Of a stretch of DNA of 64,000 nt, positions 47,683 to 59,677 are shown one piece after another. The notes beneath the pieces were generated by a model. The model was not told where the DNA came from and did no database searches. It saw only the letters and a list, made by a program, of their open reading frames with translations. Positions within the stretch are counted from its first letter, which is position 1; every line of letters starts with the position of its first letter. The DNA lies in NCBI GenBank assembly GCA_003313425.1, contig NHZP01000032.1:372001-436000 (forward strand), given 5' to 3'. A program made the position numbers and the translations under genes. Source of the DNA: Pseudopyrenochaeta lycopersici (Eukaryota > Ascomycota > Dothideomycetes > Pleosporales > Pseudopyrenochaetaceae).

Positions 47683-49610
47683 TCATTGCGATATTATAGT
47701 GATATTGTACCTGAGGTCTCGAAAGTTACAATGGCTGCCCAAACCGAATCGGAGATGACGATTATGCCAAGGTTTGAAGTTTACCGTACCCGATGGCCTT
47801 CGGAAGGAAAATCGCCGAGCCCATTCAGCATTTGCAGAGGAACTTCGACGACGTGATGTGCTCATCTGTCGCCCTTCTACGTCTTGCAATTTGCTCGCCT
47901 CAAAATCTTCAGCTGCAATTTTCCTTGAGATTTCAATTTCTGTCCCTTTCCGCCAGACAGACCAAGCAATAAAGGTCAAACAGGTTAGCGGTATTATGGT
48001 GATAAGAAGGATCCACCATTGCGAAGCTGCGCTGAAGGCTGAATCTGCCTCGCCTCCGCCAGAAGCGAACTCCTCTTGGGTGAAGAGATTTGTGCCCAAC
48101 ACTCCCTGTAGCATACTTTAACATACGTACTATTGCCTGGAAGAAGTGCACTAACGCAAATAAATGTGCCTGGCAAGAAGAGCATGGAAACGACTGCGAT
48201 GGCTCTCATTGAGGCTCCTTCGTGCATGGGTTGCTTTCCCACCTTTTCACTCCACCGAGCGTTTTGCTGTCCAGAAAGATTGAAAAGCTGCGCTTGGCAT
48301 GAGCTTACGACATCAAATGAGTAGAGTGAGAGTCCTTACAAGATCTAGTAGCCTCTGCGCGCGGTACGAAACGTCTTCAACAGTGGACCTAAAATAAGTT
48401 AATTGGTTCTCGATGCGGTCAAACTCTTCTTTCTACGCGCAGATAAAGCCAATCCCGATCATCAGGTTTCGGAGTCATTCTGATCACTCTATAGAAAAGA
48501 TCGTGTTGTTTGCGCAATCTGTCGATGACGCCCAGGATAAATGTAAGCTGCAGTTTGTCTTGATCGAGATTGCGCATAGTCATGTGAAGCTTTCGCACGT
48601 TGATGGCATTGACTTCGTTTTTCATCTCTTTCGATATGTCATGAGCCTTTTCTTCCTCCATTCTTACGCTGTCCCTTGGGTCCCGGGCTGCCCGTCGATA
48701 CCATTGCGCAGTGGAGTTGAAGTGCAGAAGCGAAACTGCAAATGGACTCCTAGCCACATCTTGTGTGCTCGGTTCCATAACAAGCTCGTGCAGTTTTGCG
48801 ATGAGCTCGCGTTTGAGCTTGCATGGAATATCATTAAAAGACCTATACTTCAAGATGACGACGGTCGAGTTGCTCGCAACATCGTATTTGGTTACAATGG
48901 TTATCTTTAGATCGGCGTCTTTGTCGATCTCACGGAAGTAAGCTCTCGCACGGATGGCGTACCAGAATTCTGGTCAGACCACGTCAGCACTCGTATTCCG
49001 TGATATCATCATAGCTTACTTACCAAACGCCTTAACTATCCCACCTTTATCTTTCGTGGCTCTAGACCCGAAAATCTGCTCTTGACCCCGAATGTGTGAG
49101 CAGGCCGCGGGCGCAATATCGTACTTTGCCAGGATTTTAAACAGCGTTGTTCTGGAAATATTGAACAGGCTGGGTACCCATTCGACCGGCTCCTCAGGGT
49201 CTGCGGGGTCAACTGAGGGATAGTCATAAAGCTCATTCTTTTTGAAAAGCGTTGTCGCGGCTTCGTTTTTACACACAATGTCAGCGATTCTTTCGTGCAC
49301 AGTCGGTAACAACAAAATGAATCGAAGTTGTGGCGATGGTTCTTTCTATTTTCGTGGTCAAGGCTTACTTCAAAGATCCAGACTAGAGTCTCACCAAGAT
49401 TTGGGCAATATCGTGATCGTTGCATGAGCGGATGTTGCCGATACCTTTATGGTGGTCCAGTATTTTCACATTTGAACCGTCTGCGTAGCCCTCAGAGCGC
49501 CATGATCTCGTTTCCGCTTTCAACTCCTGCTCTGCAAGTTGACCATCATCAAAGGCTGAAACATAAGACGGAATACAGAAAGGGTAATTGGGAAGAATGT
49601 CGGCTGCCAT
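47683..49610 (-). CDS. CorA-like fungal membrane protein
   Basis: Six exons: 49610-49395, 49345-49024, 48969-48488, 48432-48340, 48287-48156, 48105-47683; 555 residues with 49-55 nt introns. ATG 49610 is used because the longer frame starts with GTG. A soluble N-terminal domain and coiled-coil-rich middle (EFDRIENQLTYF, then SYRAQRLLDL) lead to EGASMRAIAVVSMLFLPGTFI, the characteristic first membrane helix of fungal CorA-like proteins, and a second helix (WWILLITIIPLTCLTFIAW). A basic C-terminal tail follows. The GMN loop of true Mg2+ channels is absent (the loop reads GVLGTNLF), so ion transport is not assured. Confidence 0.87.
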
Positions 49611-50728
49611 GTTTATGGGTGAAGGAAACAGTTGCCAGGACCGCTTCACCGAAGCCTTTAACTTTGGCCGCGATGCGGCTCAATTGCGAAACCCCCCAGA
49701 CGCTCCACTCAAAGAGGGAGCTCTTTGGTGACATCCTGAACATCATGCATGGCTGTATGAGGGACGGGTTATTGGTGGGTAGTACCCAGCTAAACGAAGG
49801 ATTTCGCGCTTGGGGCTACAAGTAAAAGCCTCTCACGAATCGACAGCCTCTTTCGAGGCAACCAAAGGGTTCCTCTCGCTGCCAAATTATTTGTTGCACA
49901 TGTGTATATTGATAATTGCAATCATTTGAAATAATCTTAGGTGTTAATTCGAGCATCAAAGGCTATGCCAACTACTACGGAGTGATTGAAAAGTTCGTGA
50001 TCTACATCTCTTCTCCGCGGAGCTGCGAACAGGTAAAACATTCAAGGGTGATAAAACAAATATTCTTGCTTTTAGTCGCTTAAAGTGTGCTGTAACCCTA
50101 CGCATGGACAGTAATAGGATGAATGCTGAGTGCATACGGCTAAGACACCCCAGCGAATAGATAGAGTCCAGAATCCTCCCTTTTTATTTTTTATTTTTTT
50201 TTTGAAATACGAGCTACCAATCCACCATTGATGTCTTGATAGATTTTAGTGCTCTGGAATGCATAAATCTTTGGCGTCTTTTGCTGCTACAGTATATCTT
50301 GTGTGTAATATTGCATTGGCAATTAGTCAACCATAAAGCAACCTGGAGTCAATGTTCGAGGATTCTGTGCTTGCAATTTGTCTGCAAGGCTCGCACAAAG
50401 TTTGGGCATCTGTCATTTTCATGCAAAAACTATGCGAGTATCGAACATTAAATGCGGTTATTTTGAGCATACTAAGGATGGTTGTAGACAGGAGTATCAT
50501 GATGTAAGCTGCTCGGACACAGAGTGCTGCCTACCAGACAATGTTGGCTTTACTCCGCCCCAATGACCTACAAAACGGGGACTGACTATTGGCCGAACAT
50601 CACATGACTCAAGGAAGTAAGCAAAAGGCGCGGCAACAAAATCTTTGATGATGTTCTTTGCTCAAACTCATGAAGTCCTTGTCGACAAGAGATAGCGATC
50701 GATTGTGAACACCTTGTAACAGTACTCA
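49611..50728. other. Intergenic, no gene supported
   Basis: Promoter of the CorA-like gene plus about 900 bases with only short frames; a T-run near 50190-50200. Confidence 0.5.
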
Positions 50729-51210
50729 ATGTCCGCCCTCGAGAACCTCTCAATAGCGTCCAACGTATTTCAAGTTATTGGCTTCGCTGACATAGTCTTT
50801 CAAACTGGAACAAAGCTCTATGAGTTATTGAACAAGGCTCGTTCTGCTTCGAGTAATATCGCATTGCTGCTCCTTGAGATTCAAGCGCTACTCTCAGTTG
50901 TAGCGTTCGTCCGAGTGGTGATCGCAGAGCATGGGTCATCACCGTTCGCTAGAGAAGATGGCTACACGTTGCCAAATATTCATACGATATTAACGCTTAT
51001 GGAACAAGACTTCTTACACCTCCGAGGACTGCTTGGACAAGTGATCCCTTCCGGATCTTATAATTAGTTGTCAGTACTACACAGTAATATACGATGGGCG
51101 ATGAGAGATGCGGATATTACAACTGCCCGCCACCGCCTTACGCGATACACTCAGAACTTGAACGCAGCCTTGTCTGTGTCAGGAAGGTTCGTAGGATAGA
51201 GTCAACAAGG
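50729..51210 (+). pseudogene. N-terminal helical domain of a fungal STAND/NLR- or ankyrin-type protein, interrupted
   Basis: ATG 50729 opens LSIASNVFQVIGFADIVFQ and LYELLNKARSAS, the all-helical N-terminal region common in fungal NACHT/ankyrin proteins and related families. After 112 codons an in-frame TAG (51065-51067) stops it. The same frame then continues with recognisable family sequence (NIRWAMRDADITTARHRL, then NLNAALSVSGR) to about 51190, where more stops follow. No intron around the TAG preserves the frame. It is most simply a dead fragment, although a short truncated protein could be made. Confidence 0.55.
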
Positions 51211-51719
51211 CAAGAGCTTGTCGCAAGTAAAACATAACTAACCTTATCGGGCGAAATGGCATTGTTCTTCGTACCAAGATCCAGAACATAGAGGATCGGA
51301 TCCAAAGAATCATACAAGCCAAGCCACAGCGACAGCTGGATTTGAGAACTTGTACACCGTCGTCAGGCGGCAGATCTGACCTTCTCGTAGCTCGTCGTTA
51401 TGCCAGAGTCCGCACTACACGACTAAAATTGAGAAGTATCACTCTGAGCAGTCGAACGAAATGTGTTGATGATGCCGCTATCGACAGTTATCGAATCGCA
51501 ACGATGACACCGCATAGAGCTGTGGTTCAAGACTTGCACTACCCTACCGTCAGCCATAGGCACCGTAAAGTCAATATTCTTGAACAGCATGACCAGACGC
51601 ACAAATCCTGTCTGCGCGGTCATCCGTGGAGTCGAAAATACTACCCCTAAAGTTCGGATATCATGGCAACGGAGAACTCAAGCTCTCGCCGTTTGCGGTT
51701 GAATTCTAATCTCAAGAGC

Positions 51720-53072
51720 TCGTAACCTGTTATCGATGTCGCCTTAGTGATGTTTGCGGGCGATGTTCATGGCGATTGCGACAACCAGGAATTAATTTGG
51801 GCCTGGAATTGGGCCATTTCGGCCTTGTTGGTATGGTGCGAGGTTTCGTCCCAAACCTCATAATATCGATGTATCAGCCTGCGAATGTCATAAATTATGT
51901 GACACAGTATATTGATAGGTGGGCTTATACAGAGATAACTATTTGGGTCACTTTTGGAAGAAATTTTCCTCGACTGCCTGTCAAGGTGTACGAGTACGCA
52001 AAAAAGGTATCCGAGAAGATCTCGGCTCTTCATCACCAGAAAGACCCCACAACTCAAGTACGAGTCGCTATGCAATCGCCACCTCTCGGTATGGTGATGA
52101 TTTCTCACCTTTATGGACAAAATATAGTGCATATGTTGACGAGATCGTTCGTCATGGTCTCCACGATTTCGGGGCGACTTGTTGGGTAGAAGACGATAAC
52201 AATTTCCAGACCAAGCTTTTCAGGCTTATGATTCATGTGCAACCTAGGGGGCAAGGAATTAGTATTGTTTTCCTTCAATGGCCTCAATATTCAATGCTGA
52301 TATAGCGCAGAACGAACTTGTAAGCGAGGTTTTCCGTCTGATTGTCGTGAGCTTCATCGTGGACCACGTCAGTACTATAGCCGACGAAACAAGAGAAGCG
52401 GCCCTCGCGAACATGAATTTGTACACCGGGCCATGCGAATATATGGACATATCTTGCTACCCAAGGGTGGTCAATAAGCAGCTCAAGTTTTCGTTCTCTC
52501 ATGTGCAGAGCTCTATTTTCACCACTGTTTTGTTCGAGCTACAGAATATTCTTGATGCTAGCTATAGTTACGAGAAATGGGTCGTCGCATTTTTAGTAGT
52601 CCTAGGCCTATCTATGGCTAGTGAGGAACAGGAGAAGAACGCTTGCCATATGGTATTGTCACAATCTTTGGCAGGCAACATACATCCGCGCAGCGCGAAT
52701 ACCATGGCACACAAAATTTGCCGCGATATTGACCAACAGTTTCGTGTTATCAAGGAGATCTTTGAGCTGAAGTACGATCGTGAGGGTAGTCCAATACGCG
52801 CTGAAGATTGCGACTGGATTGGAATAGTGGAGTGCAATGATTATCACTTGATAAAGTTTAGAAAAGATGTAGCCGATCTGGTGCAAGAAAATGGTAAGGC
52901 TTTCGCTCACTTTAGATTATACGAATAGTATCTGGATTCAACGTTGCTAACAATAATCATAGTGGGCTACCTTCGCGACCGCGAAAGCATCTACGAACCG
53001 GCAGATAATATTTCAAAGTACACATCGCGTCTTGTTGCGAAATTCCTACTCTCTAGCTTATCTCTAAAATGA
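51720..53072 (+). CDS. Conserved hypothetical fungal protein, fragmentary or with unresolved 5' exons
   Basis: Several frames read like one fungal protein. A segment from about 51740 contains CYRCRLSDVCGRCSWRLRQPG and runs to YEYAKK near 52000. A second frame holds SRYGDDFSPLWTKYSAYVDE to about 52230. The third, with ATG 52278, is a well-formed helical C-terminal region (including CRDIDQQFRVIKEIFELKY). An intron 52894-52972 or, better, 52894-52962 (69 nt, GCTAAC branch) joins it to a last exon 52963-53072 ending in YTSRLVAKFLLSSLSLK. The upstream joins are unclear; a possible donor GTACGC or GTATCC lies near 51990-52000. I cannot name the family, and the 5' part may be degenerate. Confidence 0.4.
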
Positions 53073-54188
53073 AAATAATCAAGGATGGTCTTTACACGAT
53101 TCCATGTATTGACAAAGTAAGAGTCGTAATACGATAGATAAATCTGAGCTGCAACAGGCGTGTAGTGGCTGATCGAACTTCATCGACCTATGATTTTAGT
53201 CAAATATCGTCCAAACGAGAATTCAGAGATTCAGAGAAGTACATGAATAAAGTTGTTGTTCCATCATGTTGGAAACTCTGCTAAAGCAATCTTGTGAGGT
53301 TCGCTGAGCTTCTGTTGAGTTTGCCAGTTGTGAGAGTGCGGTGACATTGACTTTCAGATAAGGATCAGTATTCGGAAGCGTGAGATGTATAGACATTCAA
53401 ACTCAGACTTGAATCTCCGGCGGCTGACATTATTTACCTAGCTAACCTCGACATTGGCAGCTTGGGAGCTAGTCTTGTCGTCGCTGAGATGCCTATTGAT
53501 GGTTTGAATACACATCGTATCTGGTGGGAGATGACAAGGATTGGCGCGCTCAGGCATATAGCGGCAAAACATGGGAGAGGATATTTGGAGATGAATAACT
53601 TACTCTTCTACATTAATAGTATAACCAACCCATCGAACTGTTGAGGGCCCTAAACTGCAATTGCGAGGCAGTTTCACTTATTGTTAAATTGCTTCGGGCT
53701 ACGTAGCCAAACCCTTGGTCATAACAAACTCAAACGCAAGATTCGGTGATCGCTTTCCGCAAATGAAAGCTAGAGTGCCCAAAACTCATAATTGTATCGT
53801 TATACCATCTCTCCATGGATCGACACAAGAGTGTTGCGGGAAGCGGAAGAGATGTGCTTCCGATATGCGCGGGACAGTTTCCGCCCTGCATTTAATTCCG
53901 TTCCATGAACATTTCGGTTTGGACCAAGCAATAAGACAATAGAACGACTCTCGGACGTAGTAGTGACATGTTTAAGTCGGCTGAGGCTGTATTTAAGAGA
54001 GTTTTTCGATTAATAACTACCTTAATATAAGCTGCAAAATCAGTACCAACGTGGTGTTGGGGGCCGGAGGGTACGGAACAGACCCGCACTTCCAAACGCC
54101 TAAAAGAGGCGCTGCAGCTCTCGAGGTTCTTATTGCTTATCTCTCACTTCACAAACGTGAGTGGGTCAAAGAATCCTGAAACAAGGCA
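53073..54188. other. Intergenic with possible gene debris
   Basis: A frame at 53462-53644 (+) reads protein-like (LNTHRIWWEMTRIGALRHI) but stands alone, so it may be a remnant. The last few hundred bases are the presumed promoter of the amidohydrolase. Confidence 0.4.
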
Positions 54189-55850
54189 ATGGCGCCGAGT
54201 CACAGATCAGGAACTGTCCACAACGGTGTTGCATATGTTAACGGCTCCGTCTACACCATCAATACATTAAACCCATGGGCCACAGCCTTCATCGTTTCCG
54301 CAGACGGAGTCTTCATCCATGTTGGTGGCAATGAAGAGATTCAGTCCATCGCCAAGGAATCCCACATGGTTACGGTTGACTTGCGAGGCAAATTCACGAT
54401 GCCTGGCATCCACGATGCGCATATGCATCTTTTATTTTCTGGTCTAGGACTATCGTCAGACGCGAATATTGGCATAGATTCGACCCATCTAAACATTGCA
54501 AGCAAAATCAAGGAGGGTAGCTGTGCATGCGAATACATCAATGTCTATCAAGACTGGCTGCTCGCAGCCGCGTACAGCAACGACCGCTTTCCAGACCAAG
54601 TGGCGGATCGTAAATATCTTGATGAGCTGTTTCCCGATACACCTGTAGTCGTTCGAGGAGGGGCAGCACATGCCATGCTACTTAATACGGCAGCTCTGAA
54701 ACGATCAGGATACGACATCGAAAACGAGCCTGACGCGCATGGGGCCAAATTCTTCCGAAGACCAGATGGCAGCCTCACGGGGGAACTGGGCGAAGCAGCC
54801 ATGAGTAAGGCCGCTCTCTCGATTCCCTTACCTGATCGTGCTCACATAAAACGTACGCTCAAGCATGCAATGCATCTTGCGCATAAGGCCGGTGTCACGA
54901 GCACGCAAGAAGCGAGCTCTAACACGCTACTTTTGCAGGCTTTGGGAGAAATGGAGGATGAAGGATCACTGCATATGAATATCTGCACTCACATTGTCCA
55001 CGGCTGTGAATGGCTTGCATCGGAGAGTAAAGAGAGCTTGAACACCCTGGTTGATGCTGCTGAGCAGTATCAGAGCAAACACATCGATACGCAATTTATC
55101 AAAATAATGCTAGATGGCGTTCCGCTGCCACCTCTTTACACGCACGCAGAGCTTGATGAACATGGGCATGTCGATCACAAGCACATTGTGACACCTGATG
55201 TTGCTGAGGCCGTGCTGAGGTATGACAAAGCGGGAAAGACAGTAAAGATTCATTGTACCGGGCGTGGATCCACGAGGTTGGCGTTGGATGCAATTGAAGC
55301 AGCGAGACAGAACAATTCCGGTGGCCCAAGACACGAAATCGCACATAATTCCAGCGTACATGATGGTATTCGCTCTTTCTTGCACCTCGAGCTCATTATT
55401 GACTTATAAATAGATGATTACAAGCGCTACCTACCACTGAATGTTACGGCCGAAATGTCCCCAGCCGAACTATTCGTCCACCCTATCACAGCTGCGAACT
55501 CTGAGAACATGAATTGGGATTTTCCCAAAATGATGGATGCAGGTGCGCATATCACGATCGGGTCTGACTGGGGCGCTGTGCCTGATCCTTCCCTCTTCGG
55601 GGCTATGGCAACCATTGTGGAAACAGTTGGGAAAGGAAATAAGGAGAAAGGCGGCGAGTTACTGTGTCGCATGATGACTTTGAACGGAGCGATAGCGGTC
55701 GGAAAGCAAAAGGAATTCGGGAGCATAGAGATTGGAAAGAAGGCAAACTTTATTGTTATGGACCGGGATTTGGCTAAAGGCAATTTTGAAGGCGCAAAAG
55801 TTCTGAGGACATACTTTGAAGGTGAGAAAGTATGGGATGCTGAGGCTTGA
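54189..55850 (+). CDS. YtcJ-like metal-dependent amidohydrolase
   Basis: Exons 54189-55365 and 55414-55850 (48-nt intron, phase 1) give 537 residues. The amidohydrolase metal motif GIHDAHMHL supplies H78 and H80. Further markers are VVRGGAAHAMLLNT, the CTGRGSTRLALDAIEAA segment with the expected His region, ITIGSDWGAVPDPS with the catalytic Asp, and the C-terminal IGKKANFIVMDRDL typical of the composite beta domain. The YtcJ/exoenzyme-regulatory subfamily hydrolyses amide or formyl bonds of small molecules; the substrate is unknown. No signal peptide is visible, so a cytosolic enzyme is likely. Complete length for the family. Confidence 0.92.
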
Positions 55851-56538
55851 CCCCATTGCTCGCCTGACACAAACATGGCACCCAAAACACTCTTTACACT
55901 ATAATGATAAGCTTCTCCCTTATGAACATATACAATTTCCCACTTACCTGATCTTCTAGGCTATAAACTGATGATCCAACCAGCATCCGCTCAGATGCAA
56001 TATCGAAACAAATAACGCTTCTACAATCCTGAACCAAAATCACGGAGTCAAAGTAAGCTATTTTGGCAATATCGCCTGCCATATGAAGCTCAACACGTAA
56101 AATAGCAAACCTTTAGTTGTATCCTACAACACCACAGACTCTTTATCAATCCCTTTCCTCTAGGCAGATTAAACCAACATCTTTTGACTAGAACTTGAAA
56201 TTACAAAGACCCTTCAGCAGAGTCTGCCTAGATAACTATCATTCGGTTCACGTATATACGAACTAAGGAAATAATTGCTCTAGTACGATGTTTAAGCGGC
56301 CTACTCTTATTGGCTGTGGTAAGTATCAACGTACTATCAGAAATATCAATAATCCAGTGGAGTTTTGGATGGCCAATTGAAATCTTCAACTTATAGATTG
56401 GTCAGCGTTCGTCATTTTTCTTTTCGTGGTGAACAGCGGAATATGACGTTCCATATTGATCCTGGTAGCATTTCTCCATGTCGGGGCAGCTGAACTTAAG
56501 CTTAGTACGGTCTACAGTTACCAATCCGCATATACTCA
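55851..56538. other. Intergenic between convergent genes
   Basis: No gene-like frame; AT-rich 3' flanks of the amidohydrolase and DUF3431 genes. Confidence 0.5.
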
Positions 56539-57539
56539 CTATACAGGGTCCCTCCCGAAAATTATATGCCAAAGGTATTCAAATACTCTTCCGGAGGTGA
56601 AGTCGTCAAGCGGTGTGTTATGTAGCCAGCTCAAGAATCTCTCGTACTCTTGCTTCGGTCGGTTTAGCACTTGTTCTCGCGAGACGGCGAACTGCGCACA
56701 ACATGGTGTTGCGATGATATGTGGCACATCATCGTTCCCAAAGAGTTCGGCCCAAGCGCCAACCATAGCATTCTCCTGTGGCCTCAGTGGGTCTCTTTCT
56801 CCATCTGGTCGAAATGGCTGTATCTCTGCTGGACAGCCTGGATTTACCAGGCACCGTAAATTCGCATACCCCGTTCGCTGGACGAATTCAACCTTGAAGG
56901 ATTTAATTGTCTCCAGGTTGTCATAATCAATACCTTCGAAATCACGAATTCCATGCTTGTGTTTTTGGTGACCATGCAAAAAGACCATCGTTGTTGGCAG
57001 ATCGTTGTAATTATCGATGATGTAGGTGAGATAGACGTTTGCTTCATGGCCCTTATTTATATTTGTATGTAAACTCGCGTTAAGATCATCGACAGTGTAA
57101 ATTGCGGTTTCCCACCTAAAGCCATGTGTTAGTTCATATGTATCAGGTTGTTCGTTGTGGTACTTGCTCAGGAAGGCTGGTATTAATCCATTCCATGCTG
57201 TCCGACTTCATCTTGGCTACGACAAGTATCTTGTCGCGAGCAATGGCATGAGGAGGGCTGGATGCACTGGCCTTATGTTCGGGTTCAAGTTCCAGTCTAT
57301 TATTCATTCGCATCCGCATTAGCTCAAAACGACGTACGATCAGCATCGATGGTGGCATACCTCCGCGTTGTAGTAGCAGGAACAACAGTACTTTCATTTG
57401 ATTTCTCCGGATAAATGCGTTCGCCAAGGAAGGTCCGCACACTGTCAGCGTTTGGTAGCTGGATTGTGAAATGAATCATCAGGAAAATTAATGCAATCAC
57501 AATCGAACACGCAAACACCTTGCGGCGCAGAGTAAACAT
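56539..57539 (-). CDS. DUF3431 family protein, probably type II membrane anchored
   Basis: The last exon 57115-56539 holds the DUF3431 core (DNYNDLPTTMVFLHGHQKH, GYANLRC-VNPGCPAEI, TPCCAQFAVSRE, SGRVFEYLWHIIFG). It joins the exon ending at 57168 through a 52-nt GC-AG intron (57167-57116, donor GCAAGT), which restores LPEWETAIYTVDD. The 5' end is uncertain. A single exon from ATG 57397 gives a signal-like MKVLLFLLLQRGG. Alternatively, an upstream exon starting at ATG 57539 (or 57653) encodes a membrane anchor (FACSIVIALIFLMIHFTI) and splices near 57340, with a weak donor. The family looks glycosyltransferase-like in layout, but its function is unknown. Confidence 0.78.
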
Positions 57540-57932
57540 ATTCTTGCCACGCAAAGCTACCACGGACTTGGTATTGGATAGGGGAAGACGCTGGCGTTCA
57601 ATCTTCGTAAATGAAAATGTATCGTGAATGATTGATGCTCTAATAACAAACATTCAAAGTGTGCAAAAGACACGAGGATGCGTGGGGCCATGATGAGAGT
57701 CACGGTAACTGTCATGTGACTCACGCCCCTGGGGATGCGGCACAGTTGTACGGGTGCAACAAGGGCTGTGCCACAAAAATGCACAAATTAAGGAAAACTG
57801 AAGGCAATAATGGCCGTCTGTGCCATGCTGTGCTTCCCTTGAGCGCTATCCGACCAAAACCCAGCCTCTCCTTGCAATTTGCAAACCTCCCTTTTGCACC
57901 TATCTACTCTTCATACTTTGCCTGCAGTAAAA

Positions 57933-58949
57933 ATGTCAATACCGCTTACCACAGTCTTTTCACCTCCTTCAAGATGTACAGCAGACCTTTGGCGGGTTAC
58001 TCATGATGTAGATCATTTCTACGACCTTCTTGGAGGGCAAGGGTATGGCTCGTGCCTACCAGCATCGTTCACGCCGACATCAGACTTCTTCTACTCTCCA
58101 GGGTTATACTGCCCAAGTGGTTATAGCAGTGCATGCACATCTTCTCAGGTCGTGGGTAAAGAGACTGCTACCATTGTAACCTGCTGTCCAACGTTAGTCT
58201 CAACTTCCTTCGGCTCTAGACTTGCAGAGTGGCCTATGACTAAGGACCCGTGTGCGACAAGGGATTCAGCTAACCAAGTGATTCAAACAGAAGTTACTCT
58301 TGTCAGAATAGAGCCCCAGCCTCGGGTTGGCCATGGGAATACACTTTAGGATGCACCTTGGCATGCTCCTCAGCATATAGTAGGACGCTGAGAGACTATT
58401 CGGGGGTTATAGATGACGCGTGTGCCTTGGGGGCAGGCGCCAATGCATACAGCGTTCAGCTCAGATTTCGGGCTGAGGATGTTGTAGGTCTAAGCAAATA
58501 TGTCTCCATTGTATTCAGTGGACAGCCTGGCTAACATCATTGGCTAGGCTACAACAACGTCAACAACGTCAGCAACGACTTCAGCAACTCCGAGCTCAAG
58601 TATTGCTTTACCAATTTCTACAATACCTTCTACCACTCCTGCCAATCCCACTCCAGTGTTGTCCACGAACGATATAGGTCTCTCCATCGGTGCGAAAGCG
58701 GGGATCGGCGTTGGCGTTGTCCTTGGTGTAGCCTTGATTGCAGCTATACTATTCCTAGCCTGGATTATGCGCAGGAACTCAAAGAGCAACGTTGCGTATA
58801 GCGGTTTTGATGAGTCAGAGTTAGTGCAACAATCGCCTGTACCGCATAACCACAAGGGGCCAAAGTCAGTAACTGTGGTTGAGAATCACTTGCCCTTTGC
58901 ACAGGACCGGATTCAGTCTGAACCATATGAATTATCTGGGATTAGATGA
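57933..58949 (+). CDS. Fungal single-pass membrane protein with Cys-rich ectodomain, model incomplete
   Basis: ATG 57933 opens a Cys-containing ectodomain (GYGSCLPASF, FYSPGLYCPSGYSSAC, TIVTCCP) like those of small fungal surface proteins. An internal segment in another frame (DDACALGAGANAYSVQLRF to 58483) joins by an intron 58484-58547 (64 nt, CTAAC branch) to the last exon. That exon encodes a Ser/Thr-rich stalk, a membrane helix (GIGVGVVLGVALIAAILFLAWIM) with a basic stop-transfer RRN, and a cytoplasmic tail. The join between the first and the internal segment could not be resolved: simple GT-AG choices give a stop or the wrong phase. There may be a frameshift. Confidence 0.5.
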
Positions 58950-59677
58950 CCTGAGATTCTCTTTTGAGAATTGAGGGCAACTCCTTTCCAGCGTCCGCGA
59001 CGCTGTCTTTGATTGTGCGCAGGTTGGTCCTTGCTTTTTCTCCCTTCTAGACAGCGCACGCTGACTTTTTCGAGACGAAGAGCGGTTATATAGGACGCAC
59101 AATTGTGAACTAGGATTAGAATCTTTAAATGACAAGTACTCACCTTTCAAGCAGTACAAATTCAATCGCAGCTTTGGGGTCCTAGCGGAAGTAGGCGTGA
59201 TCGTCTGTTTTCACAGAATTTCGGAAACTATCTCTCAGTTTGACTAGTTCAACTAAAACCGCGTAAAACTTCTAATTATGAAAATAAACCGTTAACCCAC
59301 TACTTCGGGTAAGTCCTAACCGTAGAACCTAAATACTTCCAGCCTTAAACTTAGCTAGACCGGTGATTTTGTCTCGAGCGTCAACAGGGATGATTGAGAG
59401 TCTTACTGCGTGACCACGGAATGATACGCATTCGCCAGTCTTAAGACGCTCTTAAGCCTCAAATAACAATGGCCATATGACTAGATCTCCTTCCCTATAG
59501 CTCCATATCCTGTGCCATTACAAATGTTATGATGTCATTTAGGACAGCGCCTCGAAATATTTCTAAACGATATCGTTATAGGTTCTTAGAACAATTCCAT
59601 CTCATAGCTTGAATATCGTTTATATCAATTGATCTAGAGCGTCAATTTCTCCCGTAACGCATCTTATTAACGGTAGC
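58950..59677. other. AT-rich intergenic region
   Basis: No gene-like frame; short AT-rich sequence between the surface protein and the dehydrogenase 3' end. Confidence 0.5.

Noticed and set aside
58499..58547. Readthrough of GLSKYVSIVF in the surface-protein gene
   Set aside because: Ends in a stop and removes the phase-correct join to the transmembrane exon; better explained as an intron.
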